NCBI GenBank assembly: GCA_029262375.1
Contig: JAJCZM010000044.1
Span: 124,001-188,000 of the forward strand
Reading direction: 5' to 3'
DNA length: 64,000 bases
DNA from: Deltaproteobacteria bacterium
GTDB lineage: Bacteria; Desulfobacterota; Binatia; UBA1149; SPBQ01
Position numbers and translations under genes: made by a program. Positions 1 through 8,303 of the stretch are shown here, in pieces. The notes below the pieces were generated by a model. It ran no database searches and was not told the DNA's origin. It was given only the letters and a program-made list of their open reading frames with translations. How positions within the stretch are numbered: position 1 is the first letter of the stretch; each line of letters opens with the position of its first letter.

Positions 1-149
1 ACCAGATGCAACGCGGTAGCACCTTCGCGAATCCAGCGCCGCGCCATCACCGACGGATCGTCACCGAATACGGTTTCTTGCGCGTAATCGCCTTTGTACA
101 AGCGCACGCACTTGCCGCCGCGGATATCTATTGCAGGAACGATCAACAA
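1..149 (-). CDS. hisA: HisA, phosphoribosylformimino-AICAR isomerase (N-terminal part)
   Basis: Only the first ~50 codons lie in the window; the rest is cut by the left edge. The reading begins [20 protein letters not shown] and continues with [13 protein letters not shown], which is the N-terminal beta-strand and first loop of the HisA (beta/alpha)8 barrel, including the catalytic Asp of PAID. HisA isomerises ProFAR to PRFAR in histidine synthesis, supplying the substrate of the HisH/HisF synthase. There is no ATG: the start must be TTG at 149 (or the next TTG at 146), one base after the hisH stop, so the gene is translationally coupled to hisH. It is the last visible member of the prfA-his operon. 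Confidence 0.88.
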   Translation of the reverse strand, partial: MLIVPAIDIRGGKCVRLYKGDYAQETVFGDDPSVMARRWIREGATALHL

Positions 150-150
150 C

Positions 151-783
151 TCAGGGTACCGGCTCGCCTGCCATGACAGCGAAGTTTGCCAACAGTTTCA
201 GACCGAGCTTCTGACTCTTCTCGGGGTGAAATTGCGTGGCGAAGATATTGTCGGACCAGACACTCGAAATGAATGAGCGCCCGTAATTCGTGGTCGATGC
301 CGCCAAGTCGCTCGCGTCGGCATCGACGTAGTAGGAGTGCACGAAGTACACGAATGCTCCGTCGGGAATCCCGCGCAGTTGCGGGGCGCGCCCCCGCTCA
401 CTGATCTGGAGCTGGTTCCAGCCCATGTGCGGAATCTTCATGTCCGGCGTACGTCGCGCGAAACGCTTGACCTTCCCGGGCAAAATCCCGAGCCCTTTTA
501 CCGGGCCGAATTCTTCGCTCTCGTCGAAGAGAATCTGCATCCCGACGCAGATGCCGAAAAAAGGTGTGTCGGAACCGGCGACCGATCGAACACAGTCTTC
601 GAGCCCGGCCGCGCGTAGATTGTCCATGCATTTGCCGAACGCACCTACGCCCGGCAACACGACGCCGTCGGCGCTGGAAATTTCGTCGGCATCCGACGTC
701 ACGCGAACCTCGGCGCCGACTCGTTCCAGAGCCTTGGCGACACTTCTCAGGTTACCGACGCCGTAGTCTACGATCGCGATCAT
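151..783 (-). CDS. hisH: HisH, glutamine amidotransferase subunit of imidazole glycerol phosphate synthase
   Basis: 210 residues, the usual HisH length. It hydrolyses glutamine and channels ammonia to HisF for imidazole glycerol phosphate formation. The class I amidotransferase features are complete: PGVGAFG oxyanion-strand region near residue 45, the nucleophile Cys79 in GICVGMQIL, the PHMGWN segment typical of HisH, and the catalytic His/Glu pair in FHPEKS near the C-terminus. It lies 7 bp downstream of hisB and one base before hisA on the same strand, so it is a member of one his operon. ATG start, no visible defect. HisF is expected beyond the left edge. Confidence 0.96.
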   Translation of the reverse strand: MIAIVDYGVGNLRSVAKALERVGAEVRVTSDADEISSADGVVLPGVGAFGKCMDNLRAAGLEDCVRSVAGSDTPFFGICVGMQILFDESEEFGPVKGLGILPGKVKRFARRTPDMKIPHMGWNQLQISERGRAPQLRGIPDGAFVYFVHSYYVDADASDLAASTTNYGRSFISSVWSDNIFATQFHPEKSQKLGLKLLANFAVMAGEPVP

Positions 784-790
784 CGCCGGC

Positions 791-1483
791 TCAGCCTCGA
801 AGGCTCCCCTTGGTAGAGGGTACTCCGGAAACGCGCGGATCGACCGCTACGGCAGCCTTGAGCGCGCGTGCGAGCGCCTTGAACATCGCTTCGATGATGT
901 GGTGCGCGTTGCGGCCGTAGCGTTGGTTGATGTGCAGATTCATCTGTCCGGCGTTCATGAGCGCCTGCATGAAATCGTTCACCAACTCGACTTCGAACTT
1001 TCCCACACGCTGCTGACCGATCTTCACGTTGTAGACGAAGTAAGGTCGCCCACTGAGATCGACCGTCACTGCGACGAGCGCTTCATCGAGTGGCACTTCG
1101 GCGTGTCCGAAGCGTCCCAACCCTTTCTTGTTTCCGATGGCCTCGTCGATCGCTTGACCGATCGCAATTCCAACATCTTCGACCGTGTGGTGGTCATCGA
1201 TGTAGGTGTCCCCATCGGCCTCGACCGAAAGATCGATCAGCGAGTGCCGCGACAGCGCGTCGAGCATGTGATCGAGAAACGGTACGCCGGTATCGATCGA
1301 CGCGTTGCCGGTGCCGTCGAGATTCACGCGCACGCGGATCTTCGTCTCCGACGTATCGCGTTTCACTTCGGCCTTGCGATCACGCGCGCGCGACACGGCC
1401 TTCGCGGCTACCCGCTTCGCAGCCGGCTTCGCAGCCTTTTGGGTCGCCTTCTTCTTGGCAGTTTTTTTCTTCGCAGCAGCCAC
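791..1483 (-). CDS. hisB: HisB, imidazoleglycerol-phosphate dehydratase with Lys/Ala-rich N-terminal tail
   Basis: Dehydrates imidazole glycerol phosphate in histidine synthesis. The catalytic part (about residue 40 on) carries ET.I.V.LDGTG, FLDHML, the metal-binding DDHHTVED and HHIIEAMFKALARAL. It is a stand-alone dehydratase with no HAD phosphatase domain. Residues 1-38 are an extra tail of Lys, Ala and Arg, like a histone H1 tail; the family normally starts where this tail ends. The tail looks real: the GTG at 1483 abuts the hisD stop and has a GGAGG ribosome-binding site 7 bases upstream. An internal GTG at 1396 would give a tail-less form but has no comparable site. The gene is co-oriented with hisD and hisH. 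Confidence 0.95.
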   Translation of the reverse strand: MAAAKKKTAKKKATQKAAKPAAKRVAAKAVSRARDRKAEVKRDTSETKIRVRVNLDGTGNASIDTGVPFLDHMLDALSRHSLIDLSVEADGDTYIDDHHTVEDVGIAIGQAIDEAIGNKKGLGRFGHAEVPLDEALVAVTVDLSGRPYFVYNVKIGQQRVGKFEVELVNDFMQALMNAGQMNLHINQRYGRNAHHIIEAMFKALARALKAAVAVDPRVSGVPSTKGSLRG

Positions 1484-2779
1484 TCAGTTTCCTCCACCGC
1501 CGAGGCGCCGGCGCACGGCTAACGCGTGCCCCTCGAGCCCCTCGCTCATGGCCAGACGATCGACGGTATCGGCAAGCTTTGCCAATCCGTCGCGCCCGGC
1601 TTCGATGATACTCGTGCGCTTCACGAAATCATAAACCCCCAGCGGTGACGCGAAGCGCGCCGAGCCGCCGGTCGGAAGCACGTGGTTGGGGCCGGCCGCG
1701 TAGTCGCCGAGCGACTCGGTGGCATATTGGCCCAGGAAGACAGCACCGGCATGTCGAACGTCGGCTAGCCACTTGCGCGGCTGCTTGACGAACAGTTCGA
1801 GGTGCTCCGGCGCAATCTCGTTCGCGATCTCTACCGCGCGGGCCACGCTCGCGACATGCAACACCGTGCCGTAGCGCTCGAGCGAACGACCCGCGATGCC
1901 ACGACGTGGCAGCTCGGCCAGTTGGCGCTCGAGTGCCCTGGTCACGCGCTCGGCCAAGCGACTGCTCGTCGCCAAGCAGATCGCCGCGGCCAACGGATCG
2001 TGTTCGGCCTGGGCAAGCATGTCGGCAGCCACGAACTCAGGATCCGCTGTCGTATCGGCGATGATGAGGACTTCCGTTGGACCGGCGATCATGTCGATGT
2101 CGACGGCGCCGAAGACCTGACGTTTCGCGGTCGCGACGTAGATGTTCCCGGGGCCGGTAATCTTATCGACGCGTTGTACGGATTCGGTCCCGTAGGCCAA
2201 GGCCGCAACAGCCTGTGCACCGCCGATGCGAAGCACGCGCGACGCACCTGCGAGACGGGCCGCCAGCAAGACTTCGGGAACGATTCCGTCTTTTGATGGC
2301 GGCGTCACGACCGTGATGTCTTCCACGCCGGCAACCTTGGCCGGCACGACGTTCATCAGAACGGACGACGGGTAGGCGGCGCGTCCACCGGGGACATACA
2401 CACCCACTCGCTCGAGCGCGGTAACGCGCATTCCCGTGCGCAGGCCCTTCTCCTTCATCTCGAAGCCCTTCTCACGCTGTAAGCGATGGAACTTCGCGAT
2501 GCGCCGCTGTGCCTTCTCCAGCGCGCGGCGTACTTCGGGCCGCACGTCGGCTACGGCACGATCGATCTCGGCCTCGCGCACCACGATATCGCGCTTGCGC
2601 AGCTTCACCCCATCGAATCGCGCCGTATAATCGAGCAACGCCCGATCACCGCGGCGCCGAACCGACCGAATGATCTCAGCGACCTGGGCGTCAATCCTGG
2701 GATCTCCGCCTTCACGCGCGAGCAGCTTGGCGACGCGCGCCTTCGCTGCCTTCGATCCGTCTTTGAGTACTTCGAGCAT
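1484..2779 (-). CDS. hisD: HisD, histidinol dehydrogenase
   Basis: About 431 residues, the family's normal length. It catalyses the two NAD-dependent oxidations of histidinol to histidine, as a zinc enzyme. Visible motifs: GPGNIYVATAKRQV, the IAGPTEVLI segment, QAEHDPLAA, the catalytic EHLEL pair (Glu/His) and the C-terminal NHVLPTGG. The reading frame is open up to 2845, but that would run into murA and add 22 residues foreign to the family. The ATG at 2779, preceded by a purine-rich AGAAGAAG, gives the expected N-terminus. It follows murA by 46 bp. In related operons hisG usually sits in this gap; here it is absent. Confidence 0.95.
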   Translation of the reverse strand: MLEVLKDGSKAAKARVAKLLAREGGDPRIDAQVAEIIRSVRRRGDRALLDYTARFDGVKLRKRDIVVREAEIDRAVADVRPEVRRALEKAQRRIAKFHRLQREKGFEMKEKGLRTGMRVTALERVGVYVPGGRAAYPSSVLMNVVPAKVAGVEDITVVTPPSKDGIVPEVLLAARLAGASRVLRIGGAQAVAALAYGTESVQRVDKITGPGNIYVATAKRQVFGAVDIDMIAGPTEVLIIADTTADPEFVAADMLAQAEHDPLAAAICLATSSRLAERVTRALERQLAELPRRGIAGRSLERYGTVLHVASVARAVEIANEIAPEHLELFVKQPRKWLADVRHAGAVFLGQYATESLGDYAAGPNHVLPTGGSARFASPLGVYDFVKRTSIIEAGRDGLAKLADTVDRLAMSEGLEGHALAVRRRLGGGGN

Positions 2780-2825
2780 TCTTCTTCTCAGTCCGGGATG
2801 AGCTAGCGCCGGGCGCGGGATGCCA

Positions 2826-4082
2826 TCATACCGGCACCCGCGCAACGCGGGCGCCTAGGGCCCCCAGTTTTTCTTCGATGCGTTCGTAGCCTCGGTCTAG
2901 GTGGTAGACGCGAAGCACTTCCGTGTAACCGCTGGCGGCCAATCCCGCCAGCACCAATGAGACGCTGGCGCGCAGGTCGGTCGCCATGACAGGCGCGCCC
3001 GATAGCTGCTCGCACCCCGTGATCACCGCTTCACCACCCGACGAAACAATGTGGGCGCCCATACGCGCCAGTTCCGGCACATGCATGAACCGGTTCTCAA
3101 AAATGCGTTCGGCCACGCGTGCGCGGCCATCAGCCAAAGTCATCAACGCCATCCACTGGGCCTGGAGATCGGTCGGAAACCCCGGATGGGGCGCTGTCAC
3201 GATATCCACCGCACGCGCACGAGCCGTGCTACCAACCGTCACGGAATCCGCCTGCGTCTCGACCGTGGCGCCTGCCGCCTCGAGGCATTCCAGCAGCATC
3301 GATAGATCGTGCGCCCTCGCACCTTCGACGCGTACCTGCCCGCGCGTTATCGCCGCGCCGATGAGATAGGTACCCGCCTCGATGCGATCGGGAATCACCT
3401 CGTGATCGTAGCCGCCGAGCGAGTCGACACCTTCTATCTCTATGATGGACGAACCCGCGCCCTGAATGTTCGCACCCATCTTCGAAAGTGCGGCCGCGAG
3501 GTCCACGACCTCGGGCTCTCGCGCAGCATTCTCGATCCGCGTGCGCCCTTCGGCCAACACGGCAGCCAACATGACGTTCTCGGTCGCGCCAACCGACGGC
3601 ATCTCCATGATGAAGTGGCCGCCCTGTAGTCTTTTCGAAACGGCTTCGATGTAGCCGTGCGTCTCATTGATCTTGGCACCGAGGCGCTCGAAACCGGCCA
3701 AATGCATGTCGATCGGGCGTGTCCCGATGGCGCAGCCGCCGGGTTTGGACACGCGACCGCGACCAAACCGCGCAACGAGAGGCCCCAACGCCAAAAACGA
3801 CGCGCGCATCTTGCGAACCAGTTCGTAGGGCGCTTCGGCCTCGACCACCTGCGAGCAATCGATGATCAACTCGTGGGGGCCGACTTCTTCTATCGTCGCA
3901 CCGAGCGTTTGCAGGAGATTGCGGGTCGTCCGAATGTCCGCAACGTCGGGCACGCGGCGCAGACGACAGGGCTTATCGGTGAGAAGACAGGCGAACAGAA
4001 GCGGCAGGGCCGCGTTCTTGGCGCCGCTGGCGACGACCGTCCCCTCCAGCGCAACGCCGCCTTGAATGACGATCTTATCCAC
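2826..4082 (-). CDS. murA: MurA, UDP-N-acetylglucosamine 1-carboxyvinyltransferase
   Basis: Transfers enolpyruvate from PEP to UDP-GlcNAc, the first committed step of peptidoglycan synthesis, in the cytoplasm. From the GTG at 4082 the protein has 418 residues, almost exactly the E. coli length, and begins DKIVIQGG..LEG.V..SGAKNAALPLL. The catalytic cysteine that fosfomycin modifies lies in GGCAIGTRPIDMH. The open frame extends to 4124, but those extra residues overlap prmC; the GTG start overlaps the prmC stop by 8 bp (GTGGATAA) and has a GAGG site. It is part of the prfA-prmC-murA-his operon, so wall precursor synthesis is transcribed with release factor genes. Confidence 0.96.
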   Translation of the reverse strand: MDKIVIQGGVALEGTVVASGAKNAALPLLFACLLTDKPCRLRRVPDVADIRTTRNLLQTLGATIEEVGPHELIIDCSQVVEAEAPYELVRKMRASFLALGPLVARFGRGRVSKPGGCAIGTRPIDMHLAGFERLGAKINETHGYIEAVSKRLQGGHFIMEMPSVGATENVMLAAVLAEGRTRIENAAREPEVVDLAAALSKMGANIQGAGSSIIEIEGVDSLGGYDHEVIPDRIEAGTYLIGAAITRGQVRVEGARAHDLSMLLECLEAAGATVETQADSVTVGSTARARAVDIVTAPHPGFPTDLQAQWMALMTLADGRARVAERIFENRFMHVPELARMGAHIVSSGGEAVITGCEQLSGAPVMATDLRASVSLVLAGLAASGYTEVLRVYHLDRGYERIEEKLGALGARVARVPV

Positions 4083-5010
4083 GAGCCTCGCCGATCGGGG
4101 GGCGTGCAGCGACCACACGGTCAAAAGCCGCGAGATCCTTGAGCGTGGTCACGTCGCGCCATCCGCTGGATTCGAAGTGCGCTCGAACGTCGTCGGCCTG
4201 GGTGCCGACTTCGATCAACAACCATCCGTCATCGGCAAGGTGCCGGTGCGCACCGTCGATCATGCGTCGGGTCGTCGCCATGCCGTCGTCGCCCGAAATA
4301 AGCGCCGTCGTCGGCTCCCACGAACGCACCTCCGGTTCGAGATCTCCGGCTTCCGAAACCTTGATATAGGGCGGGTTACTGACGATGAGGTCGAATCGGT
4401 CATCGCTCGATAGCGCAGCAAAGAGATCGCCTTGTCGAAACTCGATACGGTCGGCAACGCCGTGGCGTTCCGCATTTCTCGGTGCCAACTCGAGCGAAGA
4501 GTGAGACTGATCCGTTGCGACAACGCGGAGACTCCCGCCCTCGACGGCAAGCGCCACGGCAACCGCTCCGGAGCCGGTGCCGATATCGAGAACACGTGCG
4601 TCCACCATCGCGACTTTTGCGCGCACCTGTTCGAACGGAGTTCGCGACGAGTCGTCGAGGTCACCACCAAGGGCGCGCAACGCTGTCTCGACCAACAGTT
4701 CGGTCTCGGGACGAGGAATGAGGACGCGACGGTCGACCTCGAGGTCCAAAGACCAGAACTCACGGCGCCCCAGGATGTAAGCGACCGGTTCGCGCGCGGC
4801 GCGGCGACGAAGTAACTCACGGAATTCCGTCACCTCGGGCTCGGACAACGGTCGGTCGTGGTTTGTATACAGTTCTACGCGGCTAAGACCGATGACTTCA
4901 CAAAGCAGCAGCTCCGCATCGAGACGCGCACCGTCGATCCCCTTCGATTCGAGATACTCGTGGGCCAGCGTGAGGTAGTCGATCAGGCGCGACGGCGCAG
5001 CGGCACTCAC
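4075..5010 (-). CDS. prmC: PrmC, release factor glutamine methyltransferase
   Basis: SAM-dependent N5-methyltransferase acting on the glutamine of the GGQ motif in release factors. 311 residues: an N-terminal helical domain, then a Rossmann methyltransferase with the motif I stretch VLDIGTGSGAVAVALA and the family signature NPPY in LIVSNPPYIK, which binds the target glutamine. The GTG start overlaps the prfA stop (GTGA, 5007-5010), so enzyme and substrate are translationally coupled. The 3' end overlaps murA by 8 bp. Confidence 0.96.
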   Translation of the reverse strand: MSAAAPSRLIDYLTLAHEYLESKGIDGARLDAELLLCEVIGLSRVELYTNHDRPLSEPEVTEFRELLRRRAAREPVAYILGRREFWSLDLEVDRRVLIPRPETELLVETALRALGGDLDDSSRTPFEQVRAKVAMVDARVLDIGTGSGAVAVALAVEGGSLRVVATDQSHSSLELAPRNAERHGVADRIEFRQGDLFAALSSDDRFDLIVSNPPYIKVSEAGDLEPEVRSWEPTTALISGDDGMATTRRMIDGAHRHLADDGWLLIEVGTQADDVRAHFESSGWRDVTTLKDLAAFDRVVAARPPIGEARG

Positions 5011-6104
5011 GAGTCGCCCCCGGCCTGCAGCGCGGTCGCTTGGTAGTGAGCGATGAGCGCGTCGAGAACCTCATTCATATCGCCGCCTACGAACGCGTCG
5101 AGTGAATATAGCGTCATGCCGATGCGGTGGTCCGTCACGCGTCCCTGAGGGAAATTGTACGTGCGTATGCGCTCCGACCGATCACCGGTCCCGACCATCG
5201 CTTTTCGATCGGCGGCCATTTCGGCGTGACGCTTGGCCTCTTCGAGATCGAACAGTCGCGACATCAAGACCTTCATCGCCTTGGCTCTGTTCTTGTGTTG
5301 CGACTTCTCGTCCTGGCAGATCACGACCAGGCCGGACGGCTCGTGCGTAAGACGCACGGCAGAGTCAGTCGTGTTCACCGACTGCCCGCCCGGACCGGAC
5401 GAGCGATACACGTCCACGCGAAGATCCTTTTCTTCGATCTTGACGTCGACTTCTTCGGCTTCCGGGAGCACGGCAACCGTAACGGCGGACGTGTGAATTC
5501 GGCCCTGCGCCTCGGTTTCGGGGACTCGCTGAACCCGGTGCACGCCGCCTTCGTGCTTCAGGCGGCCGTAAACGTCCTTGCCGGAGACCAGGACCGAGAC
5601 CTCTTTGATCCCACCCATGGTTTGCGCGCTCATCGATAGTTGTTCGAGCTTCCAGCCGCGCTCCTCGGCGTAGCGCGTGTACATCTTCAGCAGGTCGCCG
5701 GCGAACAAGGCCGCTTCCGCACCACCCGTGCCCGCACGGATTTCGACGATGGCATTGCGCATGTCGAGCGGATCTTTCGGGACCAGCAGCCGGCGCAACA
5801 CGTCGTCGAACTCACTGAGCTGCGGCGTCAGTTCGGCAATCTCGGCGAGAGCCATCTCGCGCATGTCGCCGTCCACGTCTTCCTTGAGTTTGATCGCTTC
5901 GTCGAGATTCGACTGCGCGCACTTGCGGTCGCGATAGACAGCCACGATCTCCGCCAAATCCGCATGCTCGCGCATGAGTTCGGTATACTTCGTGCGATCG
6001 CCGCTCACGTTCGGATCGACCAGCAGCGCCTCGATCTCACTGAAGCGTACCTCGACCCTGTCCAGCTTTTCGAGCATGTCGCTCGTTGTAGAGTTCGCTG
6101 ACAC
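5007..6104 (-). CDS. prfA: RF1, peptide chain release factor 1
   Basis: Recognises UAA and UAG and triggers peptide release. 365 residues. It contains the GGQ motif in GPGGQSVNTTDSAVRLTH and the codon-reading tripeptide as PET within QRVPETEAQGRIHTSA (PAT in E. coli; the outer Pro and Thr are kept). The frame opens at a GTG (6104) that has a GAGG site about ten bases upstream. The family usually starts at MLEKLD, here the ATG at 6077, so nine extra N-terminal residues are possible. It is the first gene of the prmC-murA-his operon and lies downstream of a strong terminator that ends rpmE. Confidence 0.96.
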   Translation of the reverse strand: MSANSTTSDMLEKLDRVEVRFSEIEALLVDPNVSGDRTKYTELMREHADLAEIVAVYRDRKCAQSNLDEAIKLKEDVDGDMREMALAEIAELTPQLSEFDDVLRRLLVPKDPLDMRNAIVEIRAGTGGAEAALFAGDLLKMYTRYAEERGWKLEQLSMSAQTMGGIKEVSVLVSGKDVYGRLKHEGGVHRVQRVPETEAQGRIHTSAVTVAVLPEAEEVDVKIEEKDLRVDVYRSSGPGGQSVNTTDSAVRLTHEPSGLVVICQDEKSQHKNRAKAMKVLMSRLFDLEEAKRHAEMAADRKAMVGTGDRSERIRTYNFPQGRVTDHRIGMTLYSLDAFVGGDMNEVLDALIAHYQATALQAGGDS

Positions 6105-6152
6105 GATCTCGTGACCTCAATCCGCGCCGACACCGACCCGCGGTGTCACAGC

Positions 6153-6192
6153 CCAAAAACAGAAAAAGGGCCGGAGCCCAGCTCCCGCCCTT
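6153..6192 (-). terminator. Rho-independent terminator after rpmE
   Basis: Read on the minus strand, stem AAGGGC-G-GGAGC / GCTCC-G-GCCCTT (6166-6192) with one G.G mismatch and a TGG loop is followed directly by a U-rich tract (TTTTTCTGTTTTT). This is the clearest intrinsic terminator in the window. It separates rpmE from prfA, so the two genes are probably separate transcripts or prfA is attenuated. A second palindrome, CCGGCC-TGA-GGCCGG, lies at 6198-6212 just before it in the direction of transcription. Confidence 0.85.
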
Positions 6193-6279
6193 CTCGACCG
6201 GCCTGAGGCCGGATCTACCAATTGATCGCCGGGGAACGCAGCGCAGGGGAAGCCGCCTGCGGGAGCCCCGTTTCGGGCG

Positions 6280-6510
6280 TTAGCCCTTCGCCTCGTCTTG
6301 CTCGCCGTCGTTGAACTTGGCGTATCTTTTACGGAATCGCTCAACGCGACCGGCAGTATCGACCATCTTCTGCTGGCCCGTATAGAAGGGATGGCAGGCC
6401 GAGCAGATTTCGACGTGGATCTTCTCTGCCGTCGATCGCGTCTGAAATTCGTGTCCACACGCGCAAACCACCGTGATGACGTTGTAGTCGGGATGAATGC
6501 CTTCCTTCAT
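6280..6510 (-). CDS. rpmE: Ribosomal protein bL31 (zinc-binding form)
   Basis: 76 residues; large-subunit ribosomal protein L31. It begins [19 protein letters not shown] and has the four zinc-ligand cysteines of the C+ form (CACG at 16-18, CSAC at 37-40), then [20 protein letters not shown]. This is the zinc-loaded primary paralogue, not the zinc-free stress form. The ATG has AAGGA 4-5 bases upstream. It is followed by a terminator at 6153-6192. The short C-terminal tail is acidic. Confidence 0.97.
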   Translation of the reverse strand: MKEGIHPDYNVITVVCACGHEFQTRSTAEKIHVEICSACHPFYTGQQKMVDTAGRVERFRKRYAKFNDGEQDEAKG

Positions 6511-6607
6511 AAGTCCTTACCGCCGCTTTGGAAACGCTGGGTATAACAACGCTTCGCGTCGGTATCAACTGCCGGCGCCGATCCCCCCAGCTAGACCCGG
6601 TCGGCCC

Positions 6608-8095
6608 CTACCTGGAAGCCACCCGCGCGACCGCCTCGAGCCAGCCGTCATAGAGGCGGCGCCGCTGGGCCGGTTTCATCTTGGGCCTGAAAACCTTGTC
6701 GGACTTCCGGGCCGCCTCGACGTCGGCGCCGCTGCGCCAAATCCCGACTCCCACGCCGGCGAGATAGGCCGCGCCCGCGGCTGTCGTTTCAACGATTTTC
6801 GGCCTATCGACGGCAATGCCGAGAATGTCGGCCTGAAACTGCATGAGGAAATTGTTGGCCGACGCGCCGCCGTCCACCCGAAGGACCTTCATCTTTCGCC
6901 CGGCATCGCCCGACATCGCCTCTACGACGTCGCGGCTCTGATACGCCAACGACTCGAGCGTGGCGCGAATCACGTGATCTGCGGTGACCCCGCGCGTCAA
7001 CCCTACCAGCGCGCCGCGCGCGTCCGGATCCCAGTAGGGCGCTCCCAGACCTGCGAAGGCGGGCACCAGATACGTTCCGAGAGTCGACGCAACACGCTTC
7101 GCGGCCGGCTCGCTATCGGGCGCCTTCTTCACCAAACCGAGGCCGTCGCGCAGCCATTGCACCGCTGCACCGGCGATGAAGACGGATCCCTCGAGCGCGT
7201 AAGCCGGCTTGCCATCTACCGCGCATGCCATCGTCGTGAGGAGCCGATTCTTCGAGGTCACGATCTTGTCGCCCGTGTACGTGAGAATGAAGCAGCCGGT
7301 ACCGTATGTGTTCTTCGCCATCCCCGGCTTGAAACAGGCCTGACCGAATAGCGCCGCCTGCTGGTCACCAGCAACTCCCGAAATCGGAATGCGCCCGGGG
7401 CCAACGATGCCGGGAGCGGTTTCGCCGAACACTCCGGCCGAGGGCAACACCCCGGGCAGCATCGAGCGATCGACGCCGATCTCCTCGCACAGCGCTTCGT
7501 CCCATCGTCGCCTGCGGATGTTGTAGAGCATCGTACGCGAGGCGTTGGTGTAGTCGGTGACATGAGATTCGCCACCCGTAAGTTTCCATATCAGCCAGGA
7601 GTCAATCGTGCCGAATGCGAGTTCGCCGCGGCGCGCGCGACCGCGAGCGCCCTTCACGTTTTCTAGAATCCAAGCGACTTTCGTCCCGGAAAAATAGGGA
7701 TCAATGACGAGACCGGTCTTGCGCCTGACTTCCGTCGCCAAGCCGTCCGCCGTCATGCGGGCGCATCGCGGAGCCGTGCGGCGGTCCTGCCAGACGATGG
7801 CCTTGTGAATCGGTTTGCCGGTGCGTCGATCCCAAACAACGACAGTTTCACGCTGGTTTGTAATCCCGATCGCAGCGAGTTGTTTGGGCCCTATCTTCGC
7901 GCTCTTGCAGGCTCGTCCGATGAGTCCATGGGTGACACTCCAGATCTCGTCGGCGTCGTGCTCGACCCACGCCGGCTTGGGATAGTGCTGCGTGAACTCC
8001 GAGTATGCGCGGCCTCGCACACGGCCGCGATCGTCGAATACCATGACCGTCGAACCGGTCGTACCTTGGTCGATGGAGAGAATGTAACCAGCCAT
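6608..8095 (-). CDS. glpK: Glycerol kinase
   Basis: ATP-dependent phosphorylation of glycerol to sn-glycerol 3-phosphate in the cytoplasm. 495 residues, the normal FGGY-kinase length. N-terminal phosphate-1 motif SIDQGTTGSTVMVFD, substrate segment WQDRRT, the FGGY hallmark in TGGESHVTDYTNASRTMLYN, and the C-terminal nucleotide-site stretch LRVDGGASANNFLMQFQADIL. It stands alone: no glpD, glpF or glpR beside it. The AGGAG ribosome-binding sequence abuts the ATG with no spacing, which is unusual and may mean weak initiation. Confidence 0.96.
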   Translation of the reverse strand: MAGYILSIDQGTTGSTVMVFDDRGRVRGRAYSEFTQHYPKPAWVEHDADEIWSVTHGLIGRACKSAKIGPKQLAAIGITNQRETVVVWDRRTGKPIHKAIVWQDRRTAPRCARMTADGLATEVRRKTGLVIDPYFSGTKVAWILENVKGARGRARRGELAFGTIDSWLIWKLTGGESHVTDYTNASRTMLYNIRRRRWDEALCEEIGVDRSMLPGVLPSAGVFGETAPGIVGPGRIPISGVAGDQQAALFGQACFKPGMAKNTYGTGCFILTYTGDKIVTSKNRLLTTMACAVDGKPAYALEGSVFIAGAAVQWLRDGLGLVKKAPDSEPAAKRVASTLGTYLVPAFAGLGAPYWDPDARGALVGLTRGVTADHVIRATLESLAYQSRDVVEAMSGDAGRKMKVLRVDGGASANNFLMQFQADILGIAVDRPKIVETTAAGAAYLAGVGVGIWRSGADVEAARKSDKVFRPKMKPAQRRRLYDGWLEAVARVASR

Positions 8096-8303
8096 CTCCT
8101 GAGCATAGCGAGTTGTTCAAGAAGCGGGAAGAAGCGCGGGCTGAGAACAGCGGAGCATTTGCAACGCCAAAGGGCGGGGGTGCAGCGCCAGAGAGCGGGG
8201 TGCGACAGCAGGCCCGCTCCGAGCGCTATGGCAATCCACCGTTGGGCGGTGTACGAGACTGCAGGCCGATGCAGCCAGTGCGCACGTTTCGCGCAATTTG
8301 CTA

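Noticed and set aside
6117..6458. Minus-strand frame between rpmE and prfA
   Set aside because: Overlaps rpmE in another frame and runs through the terminator; composition is not protein-like.
8150..8215. Imperfect ~20-bp tandem duplication between glpK and the first ATPase gene
   Set aside because: Two diverged copies only (around CGCCAAAGGGCGGGG and CGCCAGAGAGCGGGG); too weak to call a functional repeat.
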